Source: Paenibacillus dauci (GTDB lineage Bacteria; Bacillota; Bacilli; Paenibacillales; Paenibacillaceae). Taken from it: a DNA stretch of 64,000 nucleotides. Positions within the stretch are counted from its first letter, which is position 1, and the number at the start of each line of letters is the position of its first letter. Location of the stretch: assembly GCF_000971985.1 (NCBI RefSeq), contig NZ_LAQQ01000002.1:62001-126000 (forward strand). The letters run 5' to 3'. This document shows, in pieces, positions 15,584 to 24,195 of this stretch. The notes below the pieces were generated by a model that was not told the DNA's origin, ran no database searches, and was given only the letters and a program-made list of their open reading frames with translations. The translations under genes were made by a program, and so were the position numbers.

Positions 15584-17164
15584 ATGTCCCCAATAACACG
15601 GTGGTACAAAAGAGGTATCAAACTATCGACCTTTATGTGTGGATTGGTTTTCTTATCTTCTTTTTTGATATTGCTTGCTTGTTTGCTCGTGAGTTATACC
15701 AACGAGAAGAACTCCCTTGAGAAACAAACTCTGGGATTAAATGAAAATCATGCAAAGGATTTAAGCCGAGTCACTAACACGTTACTTCAATCGATGCAGC
15801 ACTCATTAAAATCCAGTTCTTCCTATATGATGGACCATTTATACTTAAGTCCAAATCTATTTCAGGACAACTTGGATTACTTCCATGACTCCACGGGTTA
15901 TTTTAATGCTGTATTTATCACGGATGAGAGCGGTTTCATTAAAATGAATTCACCTACCAGTTTAGGTCAAGCTGGAACTTATCTTACTACGCCAGCCAGC
16001 AAACAGGCATTGGCCGCTAAAAAACCAATAATTTCAAGTCCTTACATGGGAAAGATTGGAAAATTGATCATTTTAGTGAGTCATCCTTTATTTACGAATA
16101 AGGGGCAGTACAAGGGAATGCTGGGTGGAGTACTCTATTTACAAGAAGATAATCGACTTAAACAGATATTAGGAATAGACAGTATGAGTAAGGATAAATC
16201 CTTCTTTTACGTGGTTGACCATGCAGGAAACATTATCTATCATCCGGATGCTAGCAGAATCAATCAAAATATATCCCACACTCCAATTTTTCCTGCATTA
16301 AAAAATAGTACCAGTGGAAATTTTAAAGTGGAGACTTCAGAAGGAAGTTCTTATCTTTCAGGATATGCGATTGTCCCTGAGACGGATTGGCGAATTATAG
16401 TTCAGACTCCTGCACAAAATATAGAAGCTTATTCTTCTCATCTTATTCAGTCTACAATGTTGTATTTATTACCCATTATTATTATACTTTTAGCTTTTAT
16501 TTTGTGGCTTTCGATCCAGTTATCCTCTCCTCTAACCGCTCTTGCTGAATATGCCAAGAATCTGGCAGTGGGAAAGGAAAAAAAGGACGTGCCTGAGATA
16601 AACAAGTGGAGCTATGAAGCTAAACAACTCCATCATGCTATTATGATATTAGAAGAAGAGACACGAGAGAAAGAAAGGCAATTAAAAATAGAAGCCAACG
16701 TAGATCCGCTCACTGGTTTGTTGAATCGACGTGCACTTCAATCCATTGCAAGTAACTGGTCGAGCAACCAATATGAATATGCTGTTGTTATGTTGGACAT
16801 TGACCATTTTAAGTCCGTCAACGATACGTACGGTCATCCTATGGGGGATGAAGTTTTAAAAATGATGGCTCGCATTCTCCGTAGTCAAGCACGTTTAGAA
16901 GATTTAGTATTTCGTTATGGTGGAGAAGAATTTGCTATTTTGCTTTACGATACCAACCAAAATGAAGCCATGGAAATTGCTGAACGAATCCGCCAAACGA
17001 CAGAGATTTTTCCGACGCCAATTGGTAAGTTTATTACGATTTCATTGGGGATATCTTTAGATAAACAGTCGGATGAACAGTATGAAGAAATTTTTAAGCG
17101 AGCAGATGAAGCCTTGTATAAAGCTAAACAAGAAGGGAGGAATTGTACGCGACTTATACTTTAA
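15584..17164 (+). CDS. Membrane diguanylate cyclase, Cache sensor plus GGDEF
   Basis: The 526-residue protein has a transmembrane helix near residues 18-40, an extracytoplasmic Cache-type sensor (~45-290, with VVDHAGNIIYHPDASRINQNI), a second helix (~295-320), a HAMP-like stretch (SPLTALAEYAKNLAVG), and a C-terminal GGDEF domain (DPLTGLLNRRAL, LDIDHFKSVNDTYGHPMGDE, RYGGEEFAIL near 443-452). GGEEF is an active-site variant that supports c-di-GMP synthesis. RLED five residues before it is the inhibitory I-site, so product inhibition is likely. I chose ATG 15584 with GGAG nearby because the longer frame adds a non-homologous tail. It probably links an outside ligand to motility or biofilm control. 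A strong terminator separates it from the transposon. Confidence 0.88.
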   Translation: MSPITRWYKRGIKLSTFMCGLVFLSSFLILLACLLVSYTNEKNSLEKQTLGLNENHAKDLSRVTNTLLQSMQHSLKSSSSYMMDHLYLSPNLFQDNLDYFHDSTGYFNAVFITDESGFIKMNSPTSLGQAGTYLTTPASKQALAAKKPIISSPYMGKIGKLIILVSHPLFTNKGQYKGMLGGVLYLQEDNRLKQILGIDSMSKDKSFFYVVDHAGNIIYHPDASRINQNISHTPIFPALKNSTSGNFKVETSEGSSYLSGYAIVPETDWRIIVQTPAQNIEAYSSHLIQSTMLYLLPIIIILLAFILWLSIQLSSPLTALAEYAKNLAVGKEKKDVPEINKWSYEAKQLHHAIMILEEETREKERQLKIEANVDPLTGLLNRRALQSIASNWSSNQYEYAVVMLDIDHFKSVNDTYGHPMGDEVLKMMARILRSQARLEDLVFRYGGEEFAILLYDTNQNEAMEIAERIRQTTEIFPTPIGKFITISLGISLDKQSDEQYEEIFKRADEALYKAKQEGRNCTRLIL

Positions 17165-17168
17165 AAAA

Positions 17169-17192
17169 GAGAGCCTTAAGGGCTCTCTTTTT
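17169..17192 (+). terminator. Terminator of the diguanylate cyclase gene
   Basis: GAGAGCC (17169-17175) pairs with GGCTCTC (17181-17187) and six T follow; the A-run on the left makes it usable on both strands. Confidence 0.85.
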
Positions 17193-17441
17193 TAACTCTA
17201 TGGTCATAGTAGTGTAAAGAATAACTTACAATTTACTTTTGAATAGATGGTCTGAAACCATGGGTTATAGGGCTTAAAACATGCATATACAGCAGACTAT
17301 AGTAGCCAAATTAATGTACATTAGCAGAGGTTAAAAACGATTTAGTACTGCAGCTTATAATATTCGCGGTAATGAGATGTATTATTAACATAAGAAAGTG
17401 AAGAAGACTGCAAATGGTTAGGTAGTCTAAGTCTTTTTTGT

Positions 17442-17786
17442 TTATGTCGTGATTGATAAGATATCACTAATCCGGATACGTACCGGCTCATAATCAACAT
17501 TATAGACACCCAGGACGCGTGTACTTGGATCACAGCTATGTAAGATGCCGCGTAGCCGCTGGATACGTTTATCTTTATAGTAAGTAATTGTGATCGGCTG
17601 ATGATCCTGAAGGTGCTGATGCATCGCTTGATTGAGTTCCTCCAGCTGATCAGGACCGAGAATCGGTCGGGGAACATCTTCTTGCGCAAACAGCCATTCT
17701 TGTAACCGATCTCGGTGTTCGGGCAGAATAAAAGAAGAACTCCATGTTTTATTAGGGTCTCTCTTCATTTTAGAAAAGTCATTCAT
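17442..17786 (-). CDS. YolD-like family protein
   Basis: The 114-residue product matches YolD-like proteins in length and motifs: an N-terminal DPNKTWSSSFILPEHRDRL and a C-terminal ITITYYKDKRIQRLRGILHSCDP... VRIRISDILSI. YolD-like genes often sit next to Y-family polymerases such as YqjW/UvrX on mobile elements and are linked to the SOS response; here no polymerase is present. It is the last gene of the transposon unit, 20 bases after tnpC, and probably co-transcribed with it. Its role in the element is unknown; it may be cargo. Confidence 0.75.
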   Translation of the reverse strand: MNDFSKMKRDPNKTWSSSFILPEHRDRLQEWLFAQEDVPRPILGPDQLEELNQAMHQHLQDHQPITITYYKDKRIQRLRGILHSCDPSTRVLGVYNVDYEPVRIRISDILSITT

Positions 17787-17806
17787 CGAACCGTTCCTTT
17801 CTACAT

Positions 17807-18199
17807 TTATAATTGTTCGTAGCTCTGTTTCAAATCCATTTGTAAACGTTGCTGCAAAGCCTTGTTTTCATGTTGGAGTTCATTTATTTGGATAGTAAGA
17901 CTTGCTACACGCTGCTGGAGTGACTCAATAACGACATCCTTAGAAGAATCGCTTAAAACTTGTATACGGCCGTTAGAAGGCTTCTGAAGACGTAATTCTT
18001 CTATTTTAGATCGAAGCGGACCATACCCGTACAAAAAAGCCTTGGATACTTTAGCGTGAGAAGATACGGTGTTGAAGTTGATATTTAGCCCAGCTTGCTG
18101 CAGCTGCTGGATCGCTGTCCAGCTAGACGCTATAGCGTGCTCTCTTTTTTGAATGGCATGCTGCTGCAGTCCGGACCGATTAGGATAGGCATTAGCCAT
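17807..18199 (-). CDS. tnpC: Tn554 TnpC-like protein (DUF6262)
   Basis: The 130-residue product has an N-terminal helical DNA-binding region (IASSWTAIQQLQQAGLNINFNTVSSHAKVSKAFLYGY) and a C-terminal coiled coil (ESLQQRVASLTIQINELQHENKALQQRLQ), the structure of TnpC of Tn554, which sets transposition orientation and efficiency. Its ATG at 18199 lies inside the end of tnpB, with GGAGG upstream, so the genes overlap by eight bases and are translationally coupled. Confidence 0.8.
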   Translation of the reverse strand: MANAYPNRSGLQQHAIQKREHAIASSWTAIQQLQQAGLNINFNTVSSHAKVSKAFLYGYGPLRSKIEELRLQKPSNGRIQVLSDSSKDVVIESLQQRVASLTIQINELQHENKALQQRLQMDLKQSYEQL

Positions 18200-20204
18200 T
18201 TCGTTCTCCTCCTACATACTCACGTTTTTCTTTAGCAATTCCGACAATGGGCACTTCGGATCGTAACGAATCTCGAATATCCGTAAAACGCTTAATTTTG
18301 AGTTGAACCAATTCAATAGATCGCAGTCTTCCTTGTGCTTCATATACTTGTACATCCCGTAATAATTGCTCAATTTGCTCTTGATAGTAATGTAGAAAAG
18401 TTTGATCGACATGAAAGCTGCGACAATTATTCTTAATACATGGAGGCTCCAGTGTCTGTTCTAAAAATTCGCAGTGTAGCTTGGGACTCTTAATGCAAAA
18501 CCCATGATCCATACGAATCGCATCTAAATGGTGACGAATCCAGTCTAATTCTACGCCATTTTCTTCCGCTTGAATTGACAGATCGGTTCGAACTGGCATT
18601 CCCGTATCACTAAGCCGAATAGAGGCTTGCACTTTTTCCCACTCTTTTCGTAGTGTACTATCCAGGATTCGAGCATACGTCAGTGTCATTTCAGAGCTGG
18701 TATGAGCCATTAATTTTTGGACATGCAAAATTTGCATCCCATTATTAATGAGATTGACACCGTACCTGTGACGAAAAGCGTGATTTTTAAAAGTATAGAT
18801 ATTTCCTGTAGCATCCCGTAAATCTAATTGTTCGGCTAGGCGAGCAAGAGCATGAGTTACCGAGCGCTGACACATCGCTTTTCCAGATGCTTTTCGTCCA
18901 ATGGATTGAGGAAATAAAAAATGATGTGGATTATAGATCTTTTCATCCCGTACATACTCTTGCTGAATCTTAATGACCGTAACTATTTCTTCGGAAATAG
19001 GAACAAGGTGATCGACACGATTCACTTTGCGCTGGTCGCCTTTAAGCCACCACCCATTGGCTTTGTACACCAAGCAATCTCGATGTAACTGGCAAACATC
19101 CGAAACCCGAAAACCGCTGGCTTCCATGACGAGAATAAGCCTAGCCAAAGCAGGAGGCAGCAAATGGAGATGATGCTGTACTTGTTCCCAAATGGGATCA
19201 GGGATATGTTTAATATGGTCATAATAATTTTTCTTTTCTCGTTTCGGTAAATCTTCCCAGACTAAAAGCAAATGGATCGGTTGCTTTGGCGCTTCAGGCC
19301 AATCGTACAGTTGGGCATATTCTATAATTCGTCGGCTGTTCGCCAGACACTCGCTCACATGACGATTGCTAGGCATACGATTCTTACAATGACTTTTCCC
19401 TCCCATATCTACCGTCCAAATATAGGCTAAAAAGGCTTCAATATCACTTCGCTGTAAATGTTGTAAACCTGTCCAATTGGGATGACGTTCATGAATAAAG
19501 TTGAAAAATAAGAACACTTTCTTAAGGATATTAAAAGCTGTTGCTACTGTAATTTGACGCTGAAGGATCAATACATGGTAAAAATATTTTTTGACGAGAT
19601 CCCGGTAAGGAGGAAGGATTGAGGTGAAATTAATCCGAGTTTCTTGACGCGACATATTATAGGGTAGTCCTAGTTTATCGAGATGCCACATGTCTTTCTC
19701 ATATTCAGGACGATCATCATAGTAGTCTTGAAGGAAGGTATATAGTTTACCTGTGATTTTTTTGTAATAGTCGTAGTGACCCGCTTTATATTTTGGGATT
19801 GAACGAGCAAAATGCTGCGCTCTGTTTCTTTCTTTTTTTAAAAATCGTTCATAGCGATCTTGAATCACGGGAAAGGAGTAATCAAGTAAGCTTTTTGCCT
19901 CTGGATAAGCATTTGAGAAGAACTGAGCGAATAAAAGAGTGGAGGTATAAGGCATAGCTAGTGCTGATCGTAAGGACAACCGCCCACTGATTAAATGGAT
20001 ATAGAAGTATCTTTTAATCTCTTCACGTAGGTATCGATTCTCAATGTAATCAAAATGAAGATACTTGTTGTACCCTACTGGTCTAGGCAACTGCAGCATT
20101 TCAGATAACTGATCCGTTTGCCAAATGTCCTGCTGAAAATAGAGGGGAAGAGGGAGGGTGAAATGGCTGTGCTCTTGAACCAACTGACGTAATATCGAGT
20201 TCAT
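18192..20204 (-). CDS. tnpB: Tn554 TnpB-like tyrosine recombinase
   Basis: The 670-residue product is the large recombinase of a Tn554-type element. The catalytic domain carries MEASGFRVSDVCQL (first Arg), HAFRHRYGVNLI (His-x-x-Arg), LMAHTSSEMTLTYARI (His/Tyr). The ~350-residue N-terminal part and the Cys/His-containing tail (HCEFLEQTLEPPCIKNNC, possibly zinc-binding) are family features. I chose ATG 20204, which overlaps the tnpA stop as ATGA and follows AAAGGAG. All active-site residues are present, so the enzyme is likely functional. Confidence 0.88.
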   Translation of the reverse strand: MNSILRQLVQEHSHFTLPLPLYFQQDIWQTDQLSEMLQLPRPVGYNKYLHFDYIENRYLREEIKRYFYIHLISGRLSLRSALAMPYTSTLLFAQFFSNAYPEAKSLLDYSFPVIQDRYERFLKKERNRAQHFARSIPKYKAGHYDYYKKITGKLYTFLQDYYDDRPEYEKDMWHLDKLGLPYNMSRQETRINFTSILPPYRDLVKKYFYHVLILQRQITVATAFNILKKVFLFFNFIHERHPNWTGLQHLQRSDIEAFLAYIWTVDMGGKSHCKNRMPSNRHVSECLANSRRIIEYAQLYDWPEAPKQPIHLLLVWEDLPKREKKNYYDHIKHIPDPIWEQVQHHLHLLPPALARLILVMEASGFRVSDVCQLHRDCLVYKANGWWLKGDQRKVNRVDHLVPISEEIVTVIKIQQEYVRDEKIYNPHHFLFPQSIGRKASGKAMCQRSVTHALARLAEQLDLRDATGNIYTFKNHAFRHRYGVNLINNGMQILHVQKLMAHTSSEMTLTYARILDSTLRKEWEKVQASIRLSDTGMPVRTDLSIQAEENGVELDWIRHHLDAIRMDHGFCIKSPKLHCEFLEQTLEPPCIKNNCRSFHVDQTFLHYYQEQIEQLLRDVQVYEAQGRLRSIELVQLKIKRFTDIRDSLRSEVPIVGIAKEKREYVGGERNG

Positions 20205-21286
20205 AAGGGCTCCTTTGGATCGTTTGACATGGCTTGTTCCCAATCATTTCGAATCTGATTCTCTGAAGGATGCACGTACATATGTAATGTCGTTTGGATA
20301 TGTGCGTGTCCTATCAGCTTTCGTAAAGAAACGGCGCTCATGCCTTGTTCATACAGATGAGTGGCGCATGTATGCCGAAACATATGGGCAGTAAAATGTA
20401 AACCGGTTCGCTTATTTAAACGTTTGATTAAGGCCTGCAAAGACTCATACGTCATGGCCTCTCCCTTGTGCTTACCACTCCGATTAAAAAAGACACGATC
20501 AATCCAGGTATGAACACAATGAAAGTCCAACAGATAATTTTGAAATAGATTCATCGTATCTGCTGTGATATATACGAGTCGATTCTCACCAGCTGTGGTT
20601 TTGGAGGCTCTTATAAAAATACTCTTATTGCCAATATCAAAATCACCTAACTCTAATTGAAGTAATTCGCTGGCTCGGATGCCGGTTTCAAGCAAAATTC
20701 GGATGATTAATCGATCACGAATATGCAACTCCTGCATTTCAAGATGATGGAGTTGCTGCTTAGTTAGTGTTTTATGCGCTCGTCGTGGTTCTTTCACTTT
20801 AAGAATATTTTTTCGTAAAGTATGATCCTGTGAAACATGGTCTAAAAAGGGACGATAGGAGTGTCTAAACCGTTTGATTTGCTTCATCAAAGATACTTTT
20901 ATATTCTTTTCGAATTCGTCTATACGGTGTAGGTAATCATAAAAATTAATCACGCATTGGATCATTAGATTAATGGTTCGTTCTCTTCTTTTTGCTGTAG
21001 TAGCTTCGATATAAGACACTTTATCGATTGGCATAGGATTTCTTAACCAAGCCATGAACTTAGCCAATAGATTAAGATCTAGGTTTTCATAACTCTGCTG
21101 AATATCCTTTAGAAAGTCCCAATATACCTTCAATTGGTAAGCATATGACTTCAAGGTATTCGCTGAACGACCAATCTGATCCAAGTATTTAATATACTTC
21201 ATGATAGGATTAATCATCTGTTGATGTTCATCGACTACAACCCATCGGCTTTCTCCTCCATAGGGTATTTTAATCACTTGATTCAT
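20201..21286 (-). CDS. tnpA: Tn554 TnpA-like tyrosine recombinase
   Basis: The 361-residue product has a SAM-like N-terminal core-binding domain (PIMKYIKYLDQIGRSANTLKSYAYQL) and the catalytic domain with LLETGIRASELLQLELGD, HMFRHTCATHLYEQG and LIGHAHIQTTLHMYVHP, giving Arg, His-x-x-Arg, His and Tyr. This is the first gene of the tnpABC unit; ATG 21286 follows AGGAGG. It works with TnpB to insert the element at a specific site. The 5' end lies about 140 bases from the presumed element end, as in Tn554. Confidence 0.88.
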   Translation of the reverse strand: MNQVIKIPYGGESRWVVVDEHQQMINPIMKYIKYLDQIGRSANTLKSYAYQLKVYWDFLKDIQQSYENLDLNLLAKFMAWLRNPMPIDKVSYIEATTAKRRERTINLMIQCVINFYDYLHRIDEFEKNIKVSLMKQIKRFRHSYRPFLDHVSQDHTLRKNILKVKEPRRAHKTLTKQQLHHLEMQELHIRDRLIIRILLETGIRASELLQLELGDFDIGNKSIFIRASKTTAGENRLVYITADTMNLFQNYLLDFHCVHTWIDRVFFNRSGKHKGEAMTYESLQALIKRLNKRTGLHFTAHMFRHTCATHLYEQGMSAVSLRKLIGHAHIQTTLHMYVHPSENQIRNDWEQAMSNDPKEPL

Positions 21287-21427
21287 CTAATTCCTCCTAT
21301 CGATGGATACGTTAAATACTTACTTTACACAGGTATACATAATTTGTATGTGATGAAAGTACGGATAGGAAATACTAACGTAAAATACGTTACATCCTTC
21401 TTCTTATTATAGTCTTGATAATTATAG

Positions 21428-21916
21428 TCAACTATCTTGATTATTCGCCTGAAAACGCTCCAACGGTTCACTTTGGCCATTGGCTTTGAGTCTGTAATTT
21501 CTCTCCACCGGGAGTTGGAAGCTCCAGTCCCCGGAAAGTGTAGTCGGATGATCCTTGTTATCCGACAGGAGGAGACTTTTAACGTTGACTTTCAACAAGA
21601 ATTTGTCTGGAGGTGTCCCGGCAAACGAATAATGAATCGTACCATTTCGGGACAGTGTTGCGCCTGTATTCGTGACATTGATACCGGGAACTGCCTGTTT
21701 CGTAGAAGAATCGATCTGGAAACGAGGCTTGATTGAGCGCTTCAACCATTCTGTATCCGATATCCGGTTGGTGTGCTTCAGAGAATATTGGATAGTTATT
21801 CCTTTCTCGTTGAATAGGTATTCATGAATAAGAAGGGTATAGTTTTTATCTGTTTTGCCGGTGATCAGAACCATCTCTTTATGACCTTTGGTAGGCATTA
21901 GTTCTGAATCTTCCAC
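21428..21916 (-). pseudogene. 5'-truncated gene, C-terminal part of a secreted or anti-sigma-like protein
   Basis: The frame encodes 162 residues of beta-rich sequence (HKEMVLITGKTDKNYTLLIHEYLF, SRNGTIHYSFAGTPPDKFLLKVNV, SGDWSFQLPVERN) that looks like the extracellular C-terminal domain of DUF4179/DUF5643-type anti-sigma or stress-sensing proteins. No ribosome binding site precedes the GTG at 21916 and a stop lies 14 codons upstream, so the N-terminal part with the membrane segment seems lost. The 3' end touches the presumed transposon end. The family call is tentative; that it is a fragment is more secure. Confidence 0.5.
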
Positions 21917-21980
21917 GTTCAGGGAAGCTGCAGGCTGCAGTCTATTTTATGGAGAATTTTCATTTCATTCAATAAAATTA

Positions 21981-22009
21981 TTGACTGTTCGAACAAACAG
22001 TTTTATGAT
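21981..22009 (+). promoter_or_regulatory. Sigma-A promoter of the TetR-DUF4260 operon
   Basis: TTGACT (21981-21986) and TATGAT (22004-22009) with 17 bases between. Operator 1 covers the end of the -35 box and most of the spacer. Confidence 0.7.
21984..22001 (+). promoter_or_regulatory. TetR operator 1
   Basis: ACTGTT-CGAACA-AACAGT, an inverted repeat with six-base arms, overlaps the -35 box. The same arms recur at 22026, 42 bases (four helical turns) downstream. Confidence 0.8.
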
Positions 22010-22025
22010 AAACACATAATAAATG

Positions 22026-22043
22026 ACTGTTCAATCAAACAGT
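22026..22043 (+). promoter_or_regulatory. TetR operator 2
   Basis: ACTGTT-CAATCA-AACAGT has the same arms as operator 1. It lies between the promoter and the start codon, so binding would block initiation or early elongation. Confidence 0.8.
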
Positions 22044-22057
22044 ATGGGAGAGAAGCA

Positions 22058-22690
22058 ATGAACACATCACAATCATCTATTCAAGAAGAACGTAAAAATT
22101 CGATTATGCAGGCCGCATTCACTTTATTCGGACAAGTAGGCTATACCAAAGCAACCATGAAAGAGATCGCTGCCAAAGCAGGGGTAGCGCAAGGATTGAT
22201 CGGCTACCATTTCACTACCAAGGAAACGCTGCTGGTGGAAGTTGTCCGGGAATGGATGATTAACAAAGGAATGAAGGAGGCATTTGCCAATCTCAATCTG
22301 CAAGCTGCACCTGCCGAGATCCTGCAGCAGGCGCTTCTACATGTCGTTGAATTTCGCAAAGCCAATCCCGAGTGGTTTACCTTGTTGATTAGCCTCTGGA
22401 CAGAGAGCGTAAATAACGAGAAGCTCGCTAGAGAATTGCAGCAGCTGTATACAGAGATGAAATCAGGCATTATCGAGATTCTCGGTCGTCTGGAGCTGCC
22501 ATTGGAGGATCGTGAAAAGGAAACACTGGCCGCGCTGATCCAGGCAGTCTTCGATGGATTAACCCTGCAATCACCTGTACTGCTGTCTTCGGAACCATTA
22601 TCCCATGAACAGGTAACTACAGGGATTCATTGGATGCTGGCTGGCGTACGATCTGCTTCTGTAACCAAGGGAGAACCACTCGATGAATAA
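22058..22690 (+). CDS. TetR family repressor, probably autoregulated
   Basis: The 210-residue product has the TetR helix-turn-helix at residues ~12-58 (AAFTLFGQVGYTKATMKEIAAKAGVAQGLIGYHF) and a variable ligand-binding C-terminal domain. ATG 22058 follows GGGAGAGAAG. Its promoter contains two near-identical operators, so it very likely represses itself and the membrane protein gene that overlaps its end by eight bases. The ligand is unknown. Confidence 0.88.
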   Translation: MNTSQSSIQEERKNSIMQAAFTLFGQVGYTKATMKEIAAKAGVAQGLIGYHFTTKETLLVEVVREWMINKGMKEAFANLNLQAAPAEILQQALLHVVEFRKANPEWFTLLISLWTESVNNEKLARELQQLYTEMKSGIIEILGRLELPLEDREKETLAALIQAVFDGLTLQSPVLLSSEPLSHEQVTTGIHWMLAGVRSASVTKGEPLDE

Positions 22691-23030
22691 AAAGTTGATC
22701 CAGCTCGAAGGCATGATCGTCATGATACTCGGCATTTATATCTATTTTACCAGTGGATACAGCTGGTGGATCTTTCTGTTGCTGTTGTTCGTCCCTGATA
22801 TATTCATGGCAGGATATATGTTTGGCTCAAAGGCAGGGGCCTATCTGTATAATGTCAGTCATACATTCATTGCGCCGCTGCTATTATTGCTGGTAAGTAT
22901 GATGTTCTCGATGGATTCCCTGCTCATGGTCGGTCTAATCTGGATGGTACATATCGGGATGGACCGGATGATGGGGTATGGACTGAAGTATAAGACACAT
23001 TTCAAAGATACGCATATTCAGCGATTATAA
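22683..23030 (+). CDS. DUF4260 family small membrane protein
   Basis: The 115-residue product has four hydrophobic segments and the features of DUF4260: an N-terminal LIQLEGMIVMILGIYIY, central FVPDIFMAGYMFGSKAGAYLYNVSHTF, and C-terminal GMDRMMGYGLKYKTHFKDTHIQRL. It starts inside the TetR gene, so it is translationally coupled and is the likely target of repression. Function is unknown; the TetR link suggests induction by a membrane-active or toxic small molecule. Confidence 0.85.
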   Translation: MNKKLIQLEGMIVMILGIYIYFTSGYSWWIFLLLLFVPDIFMAGYMFGSKAGAYLYNVSHTFIAPLLLLLVSMMFSMDSLLMVGLIWMVHIGMDRMMGYGLKYKTHFKDTHIQRL

Positions 23031-23049
23031 CTGCATCCTCCCGGAACAG

Positions 23050-23078
23050 GCAGCCTGTAGTGAAAAGGGCTGCTTTCC
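23050..23078 (+). terminator. Weak terminator after the TetR-DUF4260 operon
   Basis: GCAGCC (23050-23055) pairs with GGCTGC (23068-23073), followed by TTTCCT. Confidence 0.4.
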
Positions 23079-23136
23079 TATATACTGGAGACAGGAAATA
23101 TCTGGTTATATACTTGGTTGTCCGGGAGGAATTTTC

Positions 23137-23712
23137 TTGAGAACGATTGATTACAGCAGTTACTATTGGCAGGATGACCGCATACGCCTACGGGCGCTGG
23201 CACCGGAAGATTGGGAAGATCACTATATCAATCGCTTTGATACGCAGGCAAGGCGGCTGCTGGAATGTGCGGTCGAGCTACCGCCGACGATGGTAGAAGC
23301 GCAGCGATTCGCCGAGACGTATGCCGGATTTGCAAACAATCGGTTGATGTTCACCATGGAATCACTGGATGGGGAGAACGTAGGAGCTCTTAATCTCAAC
23401 AGTATCGACGAACGTAATGGAACATTCAGTATCGGCATTCAGGTCGATCGGGATCATCGGGGTAAAGGATACGGCACGAGCGCAATTCATCTGCTGTTGA
23501 AGTATGCCTTTTTCGAGAGACGACTGAACAAATTCAATAATTATGTACTGGAAGGCAATATAGCCTCGGCTACGATGCTGCGCAAGGTAGGCTGCATCCA
23601 GGAAGGAATTCGCCGGCAAATGTTCTACACGGATGGACGGTACCAGGACTGTATCCTGTTCGGAATGACCAAGGATGAGTATGTAGAATTTCTAGAGGGA
23701 AAAGAAACGTAA
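23137..23712 (+). CDS. GNAT family N-acetyltransferase (RimJ/RimL-like)
   Basis: The 191-residue product is a GNAT of the Acetyltransf_3 type: IRLRALAPEDWEDHYINRFDTQARR at the start, FSIGIQVDRDHRGKGYGTSAIHLLLKYAF with the acetyl-CoA-binding RGKGYG near 110, and LEGNIASATMLRKVGCIQEGIRRQMFYTDGRYQDCILFGM near the end. A TTG at 23137 seven bases after GGGAGG is the best start. Substrates range from proteins to small amines. It converges with the 23719 gene with only six bases between. Confidence 0.85.
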   Translation: MRTIDYSSYYWQDDRIRLRALAPEDWEDHYINRFDTQARRLLECAVELPPTMVEAQRFAETYAGFANNRLMFTMESLDGENVGALNLNSIDERNGTFSIGIQVDRDHRGKGYGTSAIHLLLKYAFFERRLNKFNNYVLEGNIASATMLRKVGCIQEGIRRQMFYTDGRYQDCILFGMTKDEYVEFLEGKET

Positions 23713-23718
23713 TCCCCT

Positions 23719-24099
23719 TTACCATTCTCCAATCCAAAGAGGTGTTGGGTTCGTATAGCCCATCTCCTCTAATATCTCCCATGCATGATCTATAATCTGC
23801 GGTGTGGTCTGCGTCCAGAGTTCCTGATGACTGGTCAGCAGATAAGAGAGAATCTCTGCAATATGTCGTGGTTTGCCCAGATGGATCGTAGTGTCCAGTC
23901 CATCCCGCTGTGCTGAAATATCGTAAAATGCCCAAAAGGTATAAGGATCTTCATCAGGTGGATTCGCTTTGAACAGGAGTGTGATTTTGATGTTTTTGTT
24001 CTCTTTGGGTGACAGGTTTAAGGTAAAGCAGGCACCGCTGGAATACCAGTACACAAATGCACGATGATCGACAGTTATATTTCGAAGTAGACTTTTCAT
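23719..24099 (-). CDS. Uncharacterised protein
   Basis: The 126-residue product starts at ATG 24099 with AAGGAGG upstream, so translation is well supported. It has no signal or membrane segment. Beta-rich N-terminal (VDHRAFVYWYSSGACFTLNL... ITLLFKANPPDEDPYTFWAFYDIS) and a helical C-terminal part ending in TNPTPLWIGEW. I do not recognise the family. It is divergent from the SunI-like gene, with a palindrome in the spacer. Confidence 0.6.
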   Translation of the reverse strand: MKSLLRNITVDHRAFVYWYSSGACFTLNLSPKENKNIKITLLFKANPPDEDPYTFWAFYDISAQRDGLDTTIHLGKPRHIAEILSYLLTSHQELWTQTTPQIIDHAWEILEEMGYTNPTPLWIGEW

Positions 24100-24126
24100 G
24101 GGTACCTCCTTATCTGAATTCAGGAA

Positions 24127-24141
24127 TATACCAATGGTATA
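24127..24141. promoter_or_regulatory. Palindromic candidate operator between the 23719 and SunI-like genes
   Basis: TATACC-AAT-GGTATA is a perfect inverted repeat between divergent starts at 24099 and 24196; a related GGTACC lies at 24150-24155. Confidence 0.4.
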
Positions 24142-24195
24142 CTAAATAGGGTACCATAAGAGAGTCATGAATTAAATTAAAGGAGGAATGGAACA

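Larger units (their letters stand above)
17400..21425 (-). mobile_element. Tn554-type transposon (tnpA-tnpB-tnpC) with a YolD-like gene
   Basis: Three overlapping reverse-strand genes give the Tn554 recombination set: two tyrosine recombinases (tnpA 20201-21286, tnpB 18192-20204) and the small DNA-binding tnpC (17807-18199), followed by a YolD-like gene. Tn554 elements have no terminal inverted repeats and make no target duplication, so the ends cannot be read with certainty. I place them near 17400 and 21425, between the cyclase terminator and the 3' end of the truncated gene at 21428. The usual cargo (resistance genes) is absent; the only candidate cargo is the YolD-like gene. Boundaries are approximate. 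Confidence 0.75.

Noticed and set aside
17390-17445. Terminator at the end of the YolD-like gene
   Set aside because: The AAGACT/AGTCTT stem is only 6 bp with a 20-base loop and its T-run is on the forward strand, the wrong one for that gene.
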